This document shows, one piece after another, positions 1 through 8,809 of a DNA stretch of 8,982 bases. The notes beneath the pieces are model-generated. The model searched no databases. It was not told the DNA's origin and saw only the letters and a program-made list of their open reading frames with translations. Each line of letters opens with the position of its first letter. Positions within the stretch are counted from its first letter, which is position 1. A program made the position numbers and the translations under genes. The DNA is from Endomicrobiia bacterium (GTDB lineage Bacteria; Elusimicrobiota; Endomicrobiia; Endomicrobiales; Endomicrobiaceae), in contig WQUP01000241.1 of assembly GCA_009782015.1 (NCBI GenBank), positions 1 to 8,982 of the forward strand, in the 5' to 3' direction.

Positions 1-1182
1 TCGGAACTCAGGCACGATAAACCCGCGTACTATCCCGTAGAAAAAATAGCTCCCGGAATAATCGAAAGGGCTTCAGTGGACAGGCCTCTTAAGACCGGCA
101 TAAAAGCCATAGATTCCATGATTCCGATAGGAAGAGGGCAGAGAGAACTTATAATCGGCGACAGAGGCACGGGAAAAACGGCCATAGCGATAGATACTAT
201 AATAAACCAGAAAAAACTCGATATGGGTTTAAAAAGAGTCATTTGCATATACTGCTCCATAGGACAGAAAAAATCGAATCTTGCGTCGATAACGGCAAAG
301 CTTAAGGAAGAAGGCGCAATGGATTATACGGTCGTAGTTGCGGCCACGGCGTCGGATCCCGCTTCAATGCAGTACATAGCTCCGCTTGCCGCATGTGCGA
401 TAGGCGAGTATTTTATGGATAAGGGAGAAGACGTTCTTGTCGTTTATGACGATCTGACAAAGCATGCGTGGGCTTACAGGCAGTTATCTCTTTTGATAAA
501 GAGGCCTGCCGGACGCGAAGCTTACCCGGGAGACATATTCTACCTGCACTCAAGGCTTCTTGAAAGAGCGTCCAGGATGTCCGACCGGAGAGGCGGCGGC
601 ACGCTCACCGCTCTTCCGGTAATAGAGACGCAGGGCAACGATATGTCCGCTTATATCCCGACAAACGTAATTTCCATTACCGACGGGCAGATATATCTCG
701 AAGCTGATTTGTTCAACGCCGGAATACGCCCGGCCATAAACGTGGGGCTTTCGGTATCGCGCGTAGGCGGCGCTGCGCAGACTAAGTCCATGAAACAGCT
801 TGCGGGACCCGTAAGATTAGAGCTTTCTCAGTTCAGGGAACTTCAGTCTTTTGCCCAGTTCGGCAGCGATCTTGACGAAGATACTCTAAAAAGGCTTGAA
901 AGGGGAAGAAGAATTACGGAAATTCTCAAACAGCCGCAGTACAGGCCGTACGACGAGATTTCGGAAACGCTTTCGCTTTTCGCCGTCACTTCCGGGCTTT
1001 TTGACAATATAGACGCCGATAAAGTTGCCGCTGCGGAAGCGCAGATGATAGAATACGTAAAAAAGACATGCCCGGAAACCGTCAAGAAACTTTCGACGGG
1101 CGCTAAAATCGACGACAATTTCAAGGATGAACTCAGGAAAAACATAGAAGAGTTTAAAAAGACAATTGCGAATTACGAATGA
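1..1182 (+). CDS. atpA: F1 ATP synthase subunit alpha, 5'-truncated by window edge
   Basis: The non-catalytic nucleotide-binding subunit of the F1 hexamer, which alternates with beta and couples proton or sodium flow to ATP synthesis. The frame is open from base 1, so 393 residues are visible; compared with E. coli alpha about 115 N-terminal residues are missing, so the GTG at 76 is internal and not a start. Visible motifs: P-loop GDRGTGKT at 157-180 (Gly where E. coli has Gln), the Walker B strand VLVVYDD around 433-453, and the arginine finger in SVSRVGG with Arg at 760-762, which completes the catalytic site of neighbouring beta. The helical C-terminal domain is full length. The last residues (IANYE) and the TGA stop are encoded by a heptad repeat (GAATTAC units) that continues downstream, so the C-terminus appears to have been set by that repeat. 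Identity is certain. Confidence 0.98.
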   Translation, partial: SELRHDKPAYYPVEKIAPGIIERASVDRPLKTGIKAIDSMIPIGRGQRELIIGDRGTGKTAIAIDTIINQKKLDMGLKRVICIYCSIGQKKSNLASITAKLKEEGAMDYTVVVAATASDPASMQYIAPLAACAIGEYFMDKGEDVLVVYDDLTKHAWAYRQLSLLIKRPAGREAYPGDIFYLHSRLLERASRMSDRRGGGTLTALPVIETQGNDMSAYIPTNVISITDGQIYLEADLFNAGIRPAINVGLSVSRVGGAAQTKSMKQLAGPVRLELSQFRELQSFAQFGSDLDEDTLKRLERGRRITEILKQPQYRPYDEISETLSLFAVTSGLFDNIDADKVAAAEAQMIEYVKKTCPETVKKLSTGAKIDDNFKDELRKNIEEFKKTIANYE

Positions 1183-1284
1183 CGAATTACAAATCAACAC
1201 CAAAACGTAACGGCTTTATTGTTTTTAATTCCCCCGATTTAGACATTCGGGGGCAGGCTCCATTCGTAATTTGTAATTCGTAAT
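1170..1284. repeat. Palindromic element with inverted heptad arms, downstream of atpA
   Basis: The left arm is three 7-base units GAATTAC, GAATGAC, GAATTAC (1170-1190). The right arm is the inverse, ATTCGTA, ATTTGTA, ATTCGTA (1262-1282). Between them lies a core hairpin with arms CCCCCGA (1231-1237) and TCGGGGG (1247-1253), loop 9. The left arm overlaps the last four atpA codons and its stop. No T-tract follows the hairpin, so it is not a classical terminator. The linker holds GTAACGGC at 1207-1214. Confidence 0.75.
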
Positions 1285-1426
1285 GGGGTTTCTCTAAAAA
1301 CCCCATCGTCGTGTCATCCTGAACTTGTTTCAGGATCTGCCGTTAATGTTTTTACGACGAGATGCTGAAACAAGTTCAGCATGACACCAGTTTGGTAGTG
1401 TCGGTTTTAGGGGTTTTTAGAGAAAC
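1285..1426. repeat. Nested palindrome between atpA and atpG
   Basis: Outer arms pair perfectly over 17 bases: 1288-1304 with 1410-1426 (GTTTCTCTAAAAACCCC on the left). Inside are two 26-base inverted copies, 1311-1336 and 1362-1387, with only two differences. Each copy is itself a hairpin with an 8-base stem and 5-base loop: ATCCTGAA/TTCAGGAT at 1316-1336 and ATGCTGAA/TTCAGCAT at 1362-1382. The two differences are the two partners of one stem pair, so pairing is preserved in both small hairpins. The inner sequence resembles a palindrome I recall from unrelated bacterial genomes; that is recollection, not a search. No coding sequence is seen here. Confidence 0.8.
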
Positions 1427-1449
1427 ACAATTGCAGTTAAATTGCCGTT

Positions 1450-1454
1450 AAAGG
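1450..1454 (+). promoter_or_regulatory. Ribosome binding site deciding the atpG start
   Basis: AAAGG ends 5 bases before the ATG at 1460. It selects that ATG over the in-frame TTG at 1442, which has no such site and would add six residues absent from the family's usual N-terminus. Confidence 0.6.
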
Positions 1455-1459
1455 TATTT

Positions 1460-4165
<2,706 letters not shown>

Positions 4166-4169
<4 letters not shown>

Positions 4170-5089
4170 GAAACCGCAGCCTGAAAGCATGTTCAGTCAT
4201 GTTTTGCTTTGCCGCGCTTTTTTTGTTTTCATGCGCTTCTTCAAAATCCGCCAAGCGCGAAGTTTTAGGGCCCGACGATCAGGTAGCTTCGGCAAAACCC
4301 GTGATAATAGCCAAAAAAATAGAAATCGGAAGGTATCCGGACGGAACGGCTAAGGGATATAAATACGTCTCAAATTACAGCGCGGATACGGTTTACGCCA
4401 CGGAGACGATAGACGCGAAAGGCAACAGCATTCTTGACGGAAAAATTCCGGACGGCATGATTGTGCAGTATTACGATAAGGGCAATGTGGCCGCGGAGTA
4501 CAATTATAATGCCGGCAAGCTAGAAGGGATAGTGAAGGAGTACTATCCGGACGGCAGCGTTGCGGCGGTAAAAAACTATAAGGCCGGAGAGCTCAGCGGC
4601 CCCGTCAAAGAGTACTATCCGAACGGCAATGTGAGGGAAGAATCTTCTTATAGCGACGGCATTTTGTCCGGCAGCGTTAGAAAATATTCCGATACGGGCA
4701 CGCTTTTATCCAGAGACGAGTATCAGGACGGCGACTTGAACGGCGTGTGCAAAGAGTTTTACATAAACGGGAAAACTAAAACCGAAACGGAGTACATGAA
4801 CAATAAAAAAGAAGGTTTCAGAAAAGAGTACGACGCAGGAGGAATCCTTCTTGCCGAATACAACTACTCTTCCGACAAGCTTGAAGGGCAGCAAAAGAAA
4901 TATTACGAAGACGGCAATATACAAATGATTGCAAATTACGCGAACAATAAACAGGAAGGCGAAACAAAGATTTTCAGCAACAATAATTCCGATACTCCGA
5001 TATTCATAGACATATACAAAAACGGCGTAAAAATAAAAAGACGGGCTTACAGCACGCAAGGCAAGATTCTTTTTACGACTAATTATTAA
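4166..5089 (+). CDS. MORN_2 (YwqK-like) repeat lipoprotein coupled to atpC
   Basis: A predicted exported lipoprotein of 307 residues. The signal peptide is basic at the start (MRNRSLK), hydrophobic to about 21, with lipobox LFSC and lipidated Cys23. After a linker, seven tandem 24-residue repeats run from 95 to 262, consensus roughly LEGxVKEYYPDGxVxxxxxYxxGK, then an eighth fragment and a short C-terminal tail. This is the MORN_2 / COG2849 pattern, often annotated 'toxin-antitoxin system YwqK family antitoxin', but no toxin gene is beside it, so a structural or envelope role is as likely. Its ATG overlaps the atpC stop (ATGA) and AAAGGA at 4153-4158 is a good ribosome site, so it is read as the last gene of the atp operon. 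Function unknown; family assignment fairly sure. Confidence 0.85.
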
Positions 5090-5096
5090 AACGGCT

Positions 5097-5121
5097 GATG
5101 CATGGATGCTAGGATGCGAAG
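5097..5121 (+). repeat. Eight-base tandem units after the lipoprotein gene
   Basis: GATGCATG, GATGCTAG and GATGCGAA follow each other directly, then G: an 8-base period starting 8 bases after the lipoprotein stop. It resembles the short-unit arms of the other junction elements but has no clear inverted partner in this gap. AACGGC occurs on either side, at 5090-5095 and 5131-5136. Confidence 0.5.
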
Positions 5122-5150
5122 AGGCGCGGTAACGGCACAAACGGGTGTTT

Positions 5151-5258
5151 ATTGCGAGGCAGCGAAAGCGAAGCTTTGACGCGGCAGGCCGGAAAGCTAA
5201 CATAAATAACAGTTATATTGTCTAGATTGCTGCGGCAGCCTTGCTGCCTCGCAATGAC
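5151..5258. repeat. Two facing copies of the GTCATTGCGAG core upstream of yebC
   Basis: A + strand copy starts at 5151 (ATTGCGAGGCAGC) and a minus-strand copy ends at 5258; the 13 bases at 5151-5163 pair perfectly with 5243-5255. The minus-strand copy has a clean inner hairpin, GGCAGC/GCTGCC at 5234-5239 and 5243-5248 with a 3-base loop. The + copy has a weaker hairpin, AAAGC/GCTTT at 5165-5169 and 5173-5177 with loop GAA. Related cores lie between yebC, ruvC, ruvA and ruvB. Confidence 0.75.
5176..5203 (+). promoter_or_regulatory. Candidate promoter for yebC-ruvCAB
   Basis: TTGACG (5176-5181) and TAACAT (5198-5203) are 16 bases apart, a fair -35/-10 pair; a transcript would start near 5210 and carry the right half of the palindrome as leader. 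The -35 falls inside the + strand core repeat. No better pair was seen in the gap. Confidence 0.35.
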
Positions 5259-5268
5259 GACAGAAAAC

Positions 5269-5273
5269 AGGAG
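5269..5273 (+). promoter_or_regulatory. Ribosome binding site deciding the yebC start
   Basis: AGGAG with 7 bases to ATG 5281. It selects this ATG over the in-frame TTG at 5218, whose 21 extra residues are encoded by the repeat and do not match the family. Confidence 0.7.
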
Positions 5274-5280
5274 CAGGAAC

Positions 5281-6036
5281 ATGTCAGGTCATAATAAGTG
5301 GGCAAGTATTAAGCACAAAAAAGCCATTACGGACGCTAAAAAAGGCAAAGTTTTTACAAAAATTATCAGGGAAATAGTCGTTGCGGCAAAAGAGGGCGGC
5401 GCTCAGGTTGAAAACAATGCGCGCCTGAGAAAAGCCATTGAAGATGCAAAAGAAGCAAATATGCCGCAGGACAATATTAAGAAAGCCATTCAAAGAGGAA
5501 CCGGCGAAATTCCAGGCGCCGTATATGAGGAAATATCATACGAAGGCTACGGCCCTGCCGGTGTGGCGCTGATAGTCGAAGTCACAACGGACAACAAAAA
5601 CAGGACTGCGTCGGAAATAAGAAAGATGTTTTCAAGCCATTCCGGAAATTTAGGCGAAAGCGGCTGCGTCGGCTGGATGTTTACGAGAAAAGGCTGCGTT
5701 ACGGTGGACAAATCCGCCGCCGATGAAGACGCTCTCATGAATATCGCGCTTGAAGCCGGAGCCGACGATTTTAAAAGCGAAGCTGACAGCGACATATATG
5801 AAATTATCACTTCTCCGTCCGATGTTGATAAAATGAAAACCGTTTTGAAAGAAAAAAACATTCCGGCAGCGTCAGCCGAAATTTCGATGATCCCGCAGAC
5901 ATACGTAAAACTTGCCGGAGACGACGCAAAAAGCATGCTCAAACTCATGGACGCGCTCGAAGAGCACGACGACGTCAAGAACGTTTATGCCAACTTTGAC
6001 ATATCGAAAGAGGAAATGGAGAAGATAGAAGCGTAA
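5281..6036 (+). CDS. yebC: YebC/PmpR family protein
   Basis: A cytoplasmic protein of the YebC/TACO1 family, long annotated as a transcriptional regulator (PmpR in Pseudomonas) and more recently linked to translation, helping ribosomes through difficult sequences such as proline runs. 251 residues, normal length. The N-terminus MSGHNKWASIKHKK is the family hallmark, followed by KGKVFTKIIREI, the central YEGYGPAGVA and VEVTTDNKNRT strands (about 85-110), and the C-terminal MIPQTYVKL and MDALEEHDDVKNVYANF. It heads the yebC-ruvC-ruvA-ruvB order found in many bacteria. The gap to ruvC is 139 bases and almost wholly occupied by a palindromic element. Identity is certain; the choice between transcriptional and translational role is not visible here. 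Confidence 0.97.
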   Translation: MSGHNKWASIKHKKAITDAKKGKVFTKIIREIVVAAKEGGAQVENNARLRKAIEDAKEANMPQDNIKKAIQRGTGEIPGAVYEEISYEGYGPAGVALIVEVTTDNKNRTASEIRKMFSSHSGNLGESGCVGWMFTRKGCVTVDKSAADEDALMNIALEAGADDFKSEADSDIYEIITSPSDVDKMKTVLKEKNIPAASAEISMIPQTYVKLAGDDAKSMLKLMDALEEHDDVKNVYANFDISKEEMEKIEA

Positions 6037-6039
6037 CGA

Positions 6040-6160
6040 CAGAGTGGAGAGTGAAAAGTGAAGAGTGAAGATACGACAAAGCCGTCATTGCGAGGCGACA
6101 AGGTCGCCGAAGTAATCCAGAGTAGTCGGTCGTATCTTCACTCCTCACTCTTCACTCTGC
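6040..6160. repeat. GAGTGAA-heptad palindromic element, copy 1 (yebC-ruvC)
   Basis: Left arm 6041-6077: GAGTGGA, GAGTGAA, AAGTGAA, GAGTGAA, then GATACGAC. Right arm 6129-6159 is its inverse with three heptads instead of four. The inner core starts GTCATTGCGAG at 6084 and ends AATCCAG at 6120, with hairpin GGCGAC/GTCGCC (6094-6099, 6103-6108; loop AAG). The ends CAGAGTG and CACTCTG are inverted. No target duplication is evident. The element ends just before the ruvC ribosome site. Confidence 0.85.
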
Positions 6161-6175
6161 TGTTAGGAGTTTGAT

Positions 6176-6667
6176 ATGATAGTCCTTGGCATAGATCCTG
6201 GCCTTTCTCTGACGGGGTGGGGGGCGGTGCAAGCTCAGTCCCGCGACAAAATCATACCTTTGCAGTACGGCTGCATACGCACAAAACCTTCCGAGACATT
6301 GCCGCAGCGGCTTCACAACATCAATATAGAGCTCCAAAAGCTTATAGACACATACAGACCCGAAGTTGTCGCGATAGAAGAACTGTTTTTTCTTAAAGAA
6401 TCCAGCGTCGTTGCCGCGGTAGGACAGGCTCGCGGCGCGATAGTTCTCACGGTCGCTTTAAACGGCATTAAGCTGTTCGAATACAATCCGAGGCTCGTAA
6501 AAATGGCCCTGACGGGATACGGCTCGGCGGATAAACACCAGATGCAGCACATGGTGAAGACATTATTAAGGCTCAAAGAGATACCTAAACCCGATGACGC
6601 AGCAGACGCTCTGGCAATGGCGATTTGCCATATAAATACTAACTACAGAGTGAAAAGTGGGGAGTGA
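6176..6667 (+). CDS. ruvC: Holliday junction resolvase RuvC
   Basis: A dimeric metal-dependent endonuclease that cuts Holliday junctions symmetrically after RuvAB branch migration. 163 residues (E. coli 173). The catalytic carboxylates are all present: Asp7 in GIDPGL, Glu68 in AIEE, Asp141 and Asp144 in DDAADAL. The aromatic pair Phe71-Phe72 sits where the junction-stacking Phe lies in the family. ATG at 6176 has AGGAG at 6165-6169, 6 bases away. The end is odd: the last codons (RVKSGE) and the TGA at 6665-6667 lie inside the left arm of the next palindromic element, so the native C-terminus seems to have been replaced. Since the fold ends near AICH (149-152), the enzyme should be active (inference). 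Confidence 0.97.
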   Translation: MIVLGIDPGLSLTGWGAVQAQSRDKIIPLQYGCIRTKPSETLPQRLHNINIELQKLIDTYRPEVVAIEELFFLKESSVVAAVGQARGAIVLTVALNGIKLFEYNPRLVKMALTGYGSADKHQMQHMVKTLLRLKEIPKPDDAADALAMAICHINTNYRVKSGE

Positions 6668-6788
6668 GGAGTGAAGATACGTCAAAGACCGATGTTTTGC
6701 CGTTGCTGTCATTGCGAGACGCTGAAAGCGTCGCGGCAATCCGGAGCAGTTGTTGTATCTTCACTCCTCACTCTTCACTCTCCACTCT
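6647..6788. repeat. GAGTGAA-heptad palindromic element, copy 2 (ruvC-ruvA)
   Basis: Left arm 6648-6683: GAGTGAA, AAGTGGG, GAGTGAG, GAGTGAA, then GATACGTC. Right arm 6755-6788 carries four inverse heptads. The core at 6708-6742 starts GTCATTGCGAG and has hairpin GACGCT/AGCGTC (6718-6723, 6727-6732; loop GAA). Its first 21 bases overlap the ruvC coding end and provide its stop. The 35-base core is identical to copy 3 and in the same orientation. Confidence 0.88.
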
Positions 6789-6806
6789 TTCGTTTAGAGG
6801 TAAAAT

Positions 6807-7424
6807 ATGCTCGACTATTTGAACGGAATACTTGATTCGAAATCAACCGATGCCGTAACCGTCGAAACAGGCGGGATCGGCTATAAAGTTTATGTGCCGC
6901 TTTCGACGTATTCAAAGCTGCCTAATGCCGGAGGCGCGGTAAAATTGTACATAGTCGAAGCCGCGGCCGGAATGTACGGGGGCGTCATATCTCTTTACGG
7001 ATTTTTGACGAACGAAGAAAGGGATATGTACATGCTTATAAAGGATGAAGTTCCGGGAACCGGCGCAAAGAAAGCTATGGAATACACCGACAAAATTTCA
7101 AAATCTTTTGCTGATTTCAAAAGCGCTGTGCTGTCTAAAAACGCTTCTATGCTGTCGGATATTTTCGGATTTACAAAAAAAACATCGGACAAACTTATCG
7201 CCGCGCTGAAAGATAAAATAGCTTCCGTAAGCGTGAGCGGCCCTGAGAAATGGCAGAGTATAAATGCCGAAGCCGAAAATACCGTTGCGGCCGAAGCCGC
7301 AGCCGGACTTGTAGCATTGGGGTATAAGGAAGCCCAGGCCAGAAGCGCTGTAAGCAAAGCTTATCAAGGCAATTGCGGCATAACGCTGGAAGAACTAATA
7401 AAGAAAGCTTTAAAACACTTATAA
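6807..7424 (+). CDS. ruvA: Holliday junction branch migration protein RuvA, divergent
   Basis: Tetrameric junction-binding partner of RuvB. 205 residues, usual length. Domain I (1-66) has GGIGYKVYVP and LYGF; domain II (about 67-140) should carry two helix-hairpin-helix motifs; domain III (about 160-205) has the RuvB-contacting ALGYKEAQARSAV and LEELIKKALKHL. Three parts deviate from E. coli RuvA. The acidic pin (VREDAQLLYGF) is VEAAAGMYGGVISLYGF (50-66), six residues longer and without the Glu55/Asp56 pair. Helix-hairpin-helix 1 (GVGPK) is GTGAK (84-88). Helix-hairpin-helix 2 (LPGIGKKTA) is IFGFTKKTS (119-127). ATG at 6807 has AGAGG at 6796-6800. Position between ruvC and ruvB and the conserved ends make the assignment secure, but DNA handling may differ. 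Confidence 0.93.
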   Translation: MLDYLNGILDSKSTDAVTVETGGIGYKVYVPLSTYSKLPNAGGAVKLYIVEAAAGMYGGVISLYGFLTNEERDMYMLIKDEVPGTGAKKAMEYTDKISKSFADFKSAVLSKNASMLSDIFGFTKKTSDKLIAALKDKIASVSVSGPEKWQSINAEAENTVAAEAAAGLVALGYKEAQARSAVSKAYQGNCGITLEELIKKALKHL

Positions 7425-7428
7425 TTAC

Positions 7429-7564
7429 AGAGTGAAGAGTGGGGAGTGAGGAGTGAAGATACGTCGATATTTTGCCGTTGCCGTCATTGCGAGACGCTGA
7501 AAGCGTCGCGGCAATCCAGAGCAGTTGTCGTATCTTCACTCCTCACTCTTCACTCTCCACTCTG
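7429..7564. repeat. GAGTGAA-heptad palindromic element, copy 3 (ruvA-ruvB)
   Basis: Left arm 7430-7465: GAGTGAA, GAGTGGG, GAGTGAG, GAGTGAA, then GATACGTC, starting a few bases after the ruvA stop. Right arm 7527-7564 has four inverse heptads. The core at 7483-7517 is identical to copy 2, with hairpin GACGCT/AGCGTC at 7493-7498 and 7502-7507. The ends CAGAGTG and CACTCTG are inverted. The linker TTTTGCCGTTG is shared with copy 2. Confidence 0.88.
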
Positions 7565-7574
7565 CAGTTAAAAC

Positions 7575-7578
7575 GGGA
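7575..7578 (+). promoter_or_regulatory. Weak ribosome binding site deciding the ruvB start
   Basis: GGGA, 6 bases before ATG 7585. The open frame continues upstream to an ATG at 7525, but those 20 residues are encoded by the right arm of the repeat and are not RuvB-like, so 7585 is the start. Confidence 0.5.
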
Positions 7579-7584
7579 AAGCCA

Positions 7585-8610
7585 ATGGATGAAATTGAAA
7601 GAATCGCAGAACCGGAACAGATCACGGAAGAAGAGAGAATCGAAAACTCTCTCAGGCCTCAGTGTCTCGACGATTTTGTAGGCCAGGAAAAACTCAAAGA
7701 AAACCTCAAAGTTTTCATAGAAGCCGCGAAAAAAAGGCAGGAGGCTTTGGACCACTGCTTATTTTACGCGCCGCCCGGGCTTGGAAAAACTACGCTCTCC
7801 CACATAATAGCCAAAGAAATGGGCGGAAATCTCAGAATGACTTCAGGTCCCGTTTTGGAAAGAGTCGGCGATTTAGCGGCTATTTTGACAAACCTTTCCG
7901 AAGGCGACATATTTTTCATAGACGAAATTCACAGAATGAATCATCTTGTGGAAGAGTCTCTCTATCCCGTGATGGAAGATTTTGAACTTGATATAATTAT
8001 CGGCCAAGGGCCGTCGGCAAAAACGATAAAGCTTCCTGTTCCGAGATTCACGCTTGTCGGAGCCACTACGCGCGCCGGGCTTTTGTCCAGCCCTCTCAGA
8101 GACAGATTCGGCATAGTCGGTCATCTCAATTTTTACGATATAAAAGAGCTGAAACTCATAGTAAAACGTTCCGGCGCCATAATGAACGTCGAAATAGACG
8201 ACGACGCAAGCGAGGAAGTCGCAAAGCGCTCGAGAGGCACTCCGAGAATAGTCAACAGGCTTCTCAAAAGGGTGCGCGATTTCGCGGAGCTGAGGACTAA
8301 CGGAAAAATAACGCGCAAAGTCGCGCAGGAGGCTCTTGACGCTCTTGAAGTGGACAACGCCGGTCTCGACAAAATGGATAGGCTTTTGCTTATGACCATG
8401 ATAGAAAAGTTCGGCGGCGGCCCGGTAGGCGTCGATACAATAGCCGTGGCAATTTCCGAAGAAGCAGACACAATTACCGATGTTTACGAGCCGTACCTCA
8501 TACAATCCGGTTTTCTCGCGCGTACCCCGAGAGGCAGGGTGGTTACCGAAGCCGGATATAAACACGCCGGAATCACTCCTCCGAAGAATTTGCAAAAAGA
8601 ACTGTTTTAA
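7585..8610 (+). CDS. ruvB: Holliday junction branch migration ATPase RuvB
   Basis: The AAA+ hexameric motor that pumps DNA through the RuvA-bound Holliday junction. 341 residues, typical. Conserved features in order: [17 protein letters not shown] (22-38), Walker A PPGLGKTT (63-70), Walker B FFIDEIHR (110-117, Asp113-Glu114), sensor 1 GATTRAG (159-165), arginine-finger region SPLRDRFG (169-176), sensor 2 [17 protein letters not shown] (217-233), and the winged-helix C-terminus with [18 protein letters not shown] (304-321). Nothing essential is missing, unlike its divergent partner RuvA. The stop TAA lies in TTAACGGC, the apparent edge of the next repeat module. The 160-base gap from ruvA is filled by element copy 3, which any ruvA-ruvB transcript would have to cross. 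Confidence 0.98.
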   Translation: MDEIERIAEPEQITEEERIENSLRPQCLDDFVGQEKLKENLKVFIEAAKKRQEALDHCLFYAPPGLGKTTLSHIIAKEMGGNLRMTSGPVLERVGDLAAILTNLSEGDIFFIDEIHRMNHLVEESLYPVMEDFELDIIIGQGPSAKTIKLPVPRFTLVGATTRAGLLSSPLRDRFGIVGHLNFYDIKELKLIVKRSGAIMNVEIDDDASEEVAKRSRGTPRIVNRLLKRVRDFAELRTNGKITRKVAQEALDALEVDNAGLDKMDRLLLMTMIEKFGGGPVGVDTIAVAISEEADTITDVYEPYLIQSGFLARTPRGRVVTEAGYKHAGITPPKNLQKELF

Positions 8611-8617
8611 CGGCAAG

Positions 8618-8708
8618 TAATAATTAATAATTAATAATTAAATACGACAACGGCGACATTTTTGCCGTTAAATTCCCCTTTTTCAAAAGGGGTGGCAGGC
8701 GTAGCCTG
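8618..8708. repeat. Heptad TAATAAT units with AAAAGGGG core hairpin after ruvB
   Basis: Three exact TAATAAT units (8618-8638) are followed by TAAATACGAC, much like the GATACGAC that ends the heptads of the ruv elements. Next come a small inverted repeat AACGGC/GCCGTT (8649-8654, 8664-8669), hairpin CCCCTTTT/AAAAGGGG (8675-8682, 8685-8692) and hairpin CAGGC/GCCTG (8696-8700, 8704-8708). No T-tract follows either hairpin. No coding sequence is seen in this gap. Confidence 0.65.
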
Positions 8709-8728
8709 ACGGGGTATGGCTGCCGTGC

Positions 8729-8785
8729 GGATGTTTGTTATTTTTGTCTTTGCCAATCTTCTAAACATCCAACCCTCTAACCCTC
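8729..8785. repeat. Short inverted repeat with 8-base tandem units before queH
   Basis: GGATGTTT (8729-8736) pairs with AAACATCC (8763-8770) around a 26-base loop. Read on the minus strand, the right side continues as 8-base units GAGGGTTA, GAGGGTTG, GATGTTTA (8785 down to 8762), the same period as the GATGCTAG units near 5100. It could be a remnant of another junction element. A T-run (8788-8795) follows but is not adjacent to a strong stem, so termination is doubtful. Confidence 0.45.
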
Positions 8786-8796
8786 AGTTTTTTTTG

Positions 8797-8802
8797 TATA
8801 AT
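8797..8802 (+). promoter_or_regulatory. Candidate -10 box of queH, possibly leaderless
   Basis: A perfect TATAAT lies 7 bases before the queH ATG, so a transcript would begin at or one base before the start codon. No -35-like hexamer is seen at 16-18 bases upstream, and no ribosome binding site precedes the ATG. Confidence 0.4.
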
Positions 8803-8809
8803 TATTCCC

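Noticed and set aside
1231..1253. Rho-independent terminator after atpA
   Set aside because: The hairpin is strong but is followed by CAGGCTC rather than a T-tract, and it lies inside an operon.
4448..4951. DNA-level tandem repeat in the lipoprotein gene
   Set aside because: The 72-base periodicity is clear in protein but the DNA copies have diverged, so it is an old protein repeat, not a recent DNA expansion.
5218..5280. N-terminal extension of yebC from TTG
   Set aside because: Encoded by the palindromic repeat, not family-like; AGGAG and MSGHNKW point to ATG 5281.
6040..6160. Target-site duplication around repeat copy 1
   Set aside because: The flanks on the two sides show no convincing direct repeat; the same holds for copies 2 and 3.
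6040..7564. CRISPR array
   Set aside because: The repeated units are about 0.6-0.8 kb apart with genes between them, and the heptads are contiguous with no spacers.
7525..7584. N-terminal extension of ruvB
   Set aside because: Encoded by the right arm of repeat copy 3; residues are not RuvB-like.
7873..8616. Open frame of 247 codons on the minus strand
   Set aside because: Shadow of ruvB, whose AAA+ motifs are all intact; no family features on the other strand.
8675..8708. Rho-independent terminator after ruvB
   Set aside because: Two good stems but no T-run directly after either; the T-run at 8788-8795 is too far away.
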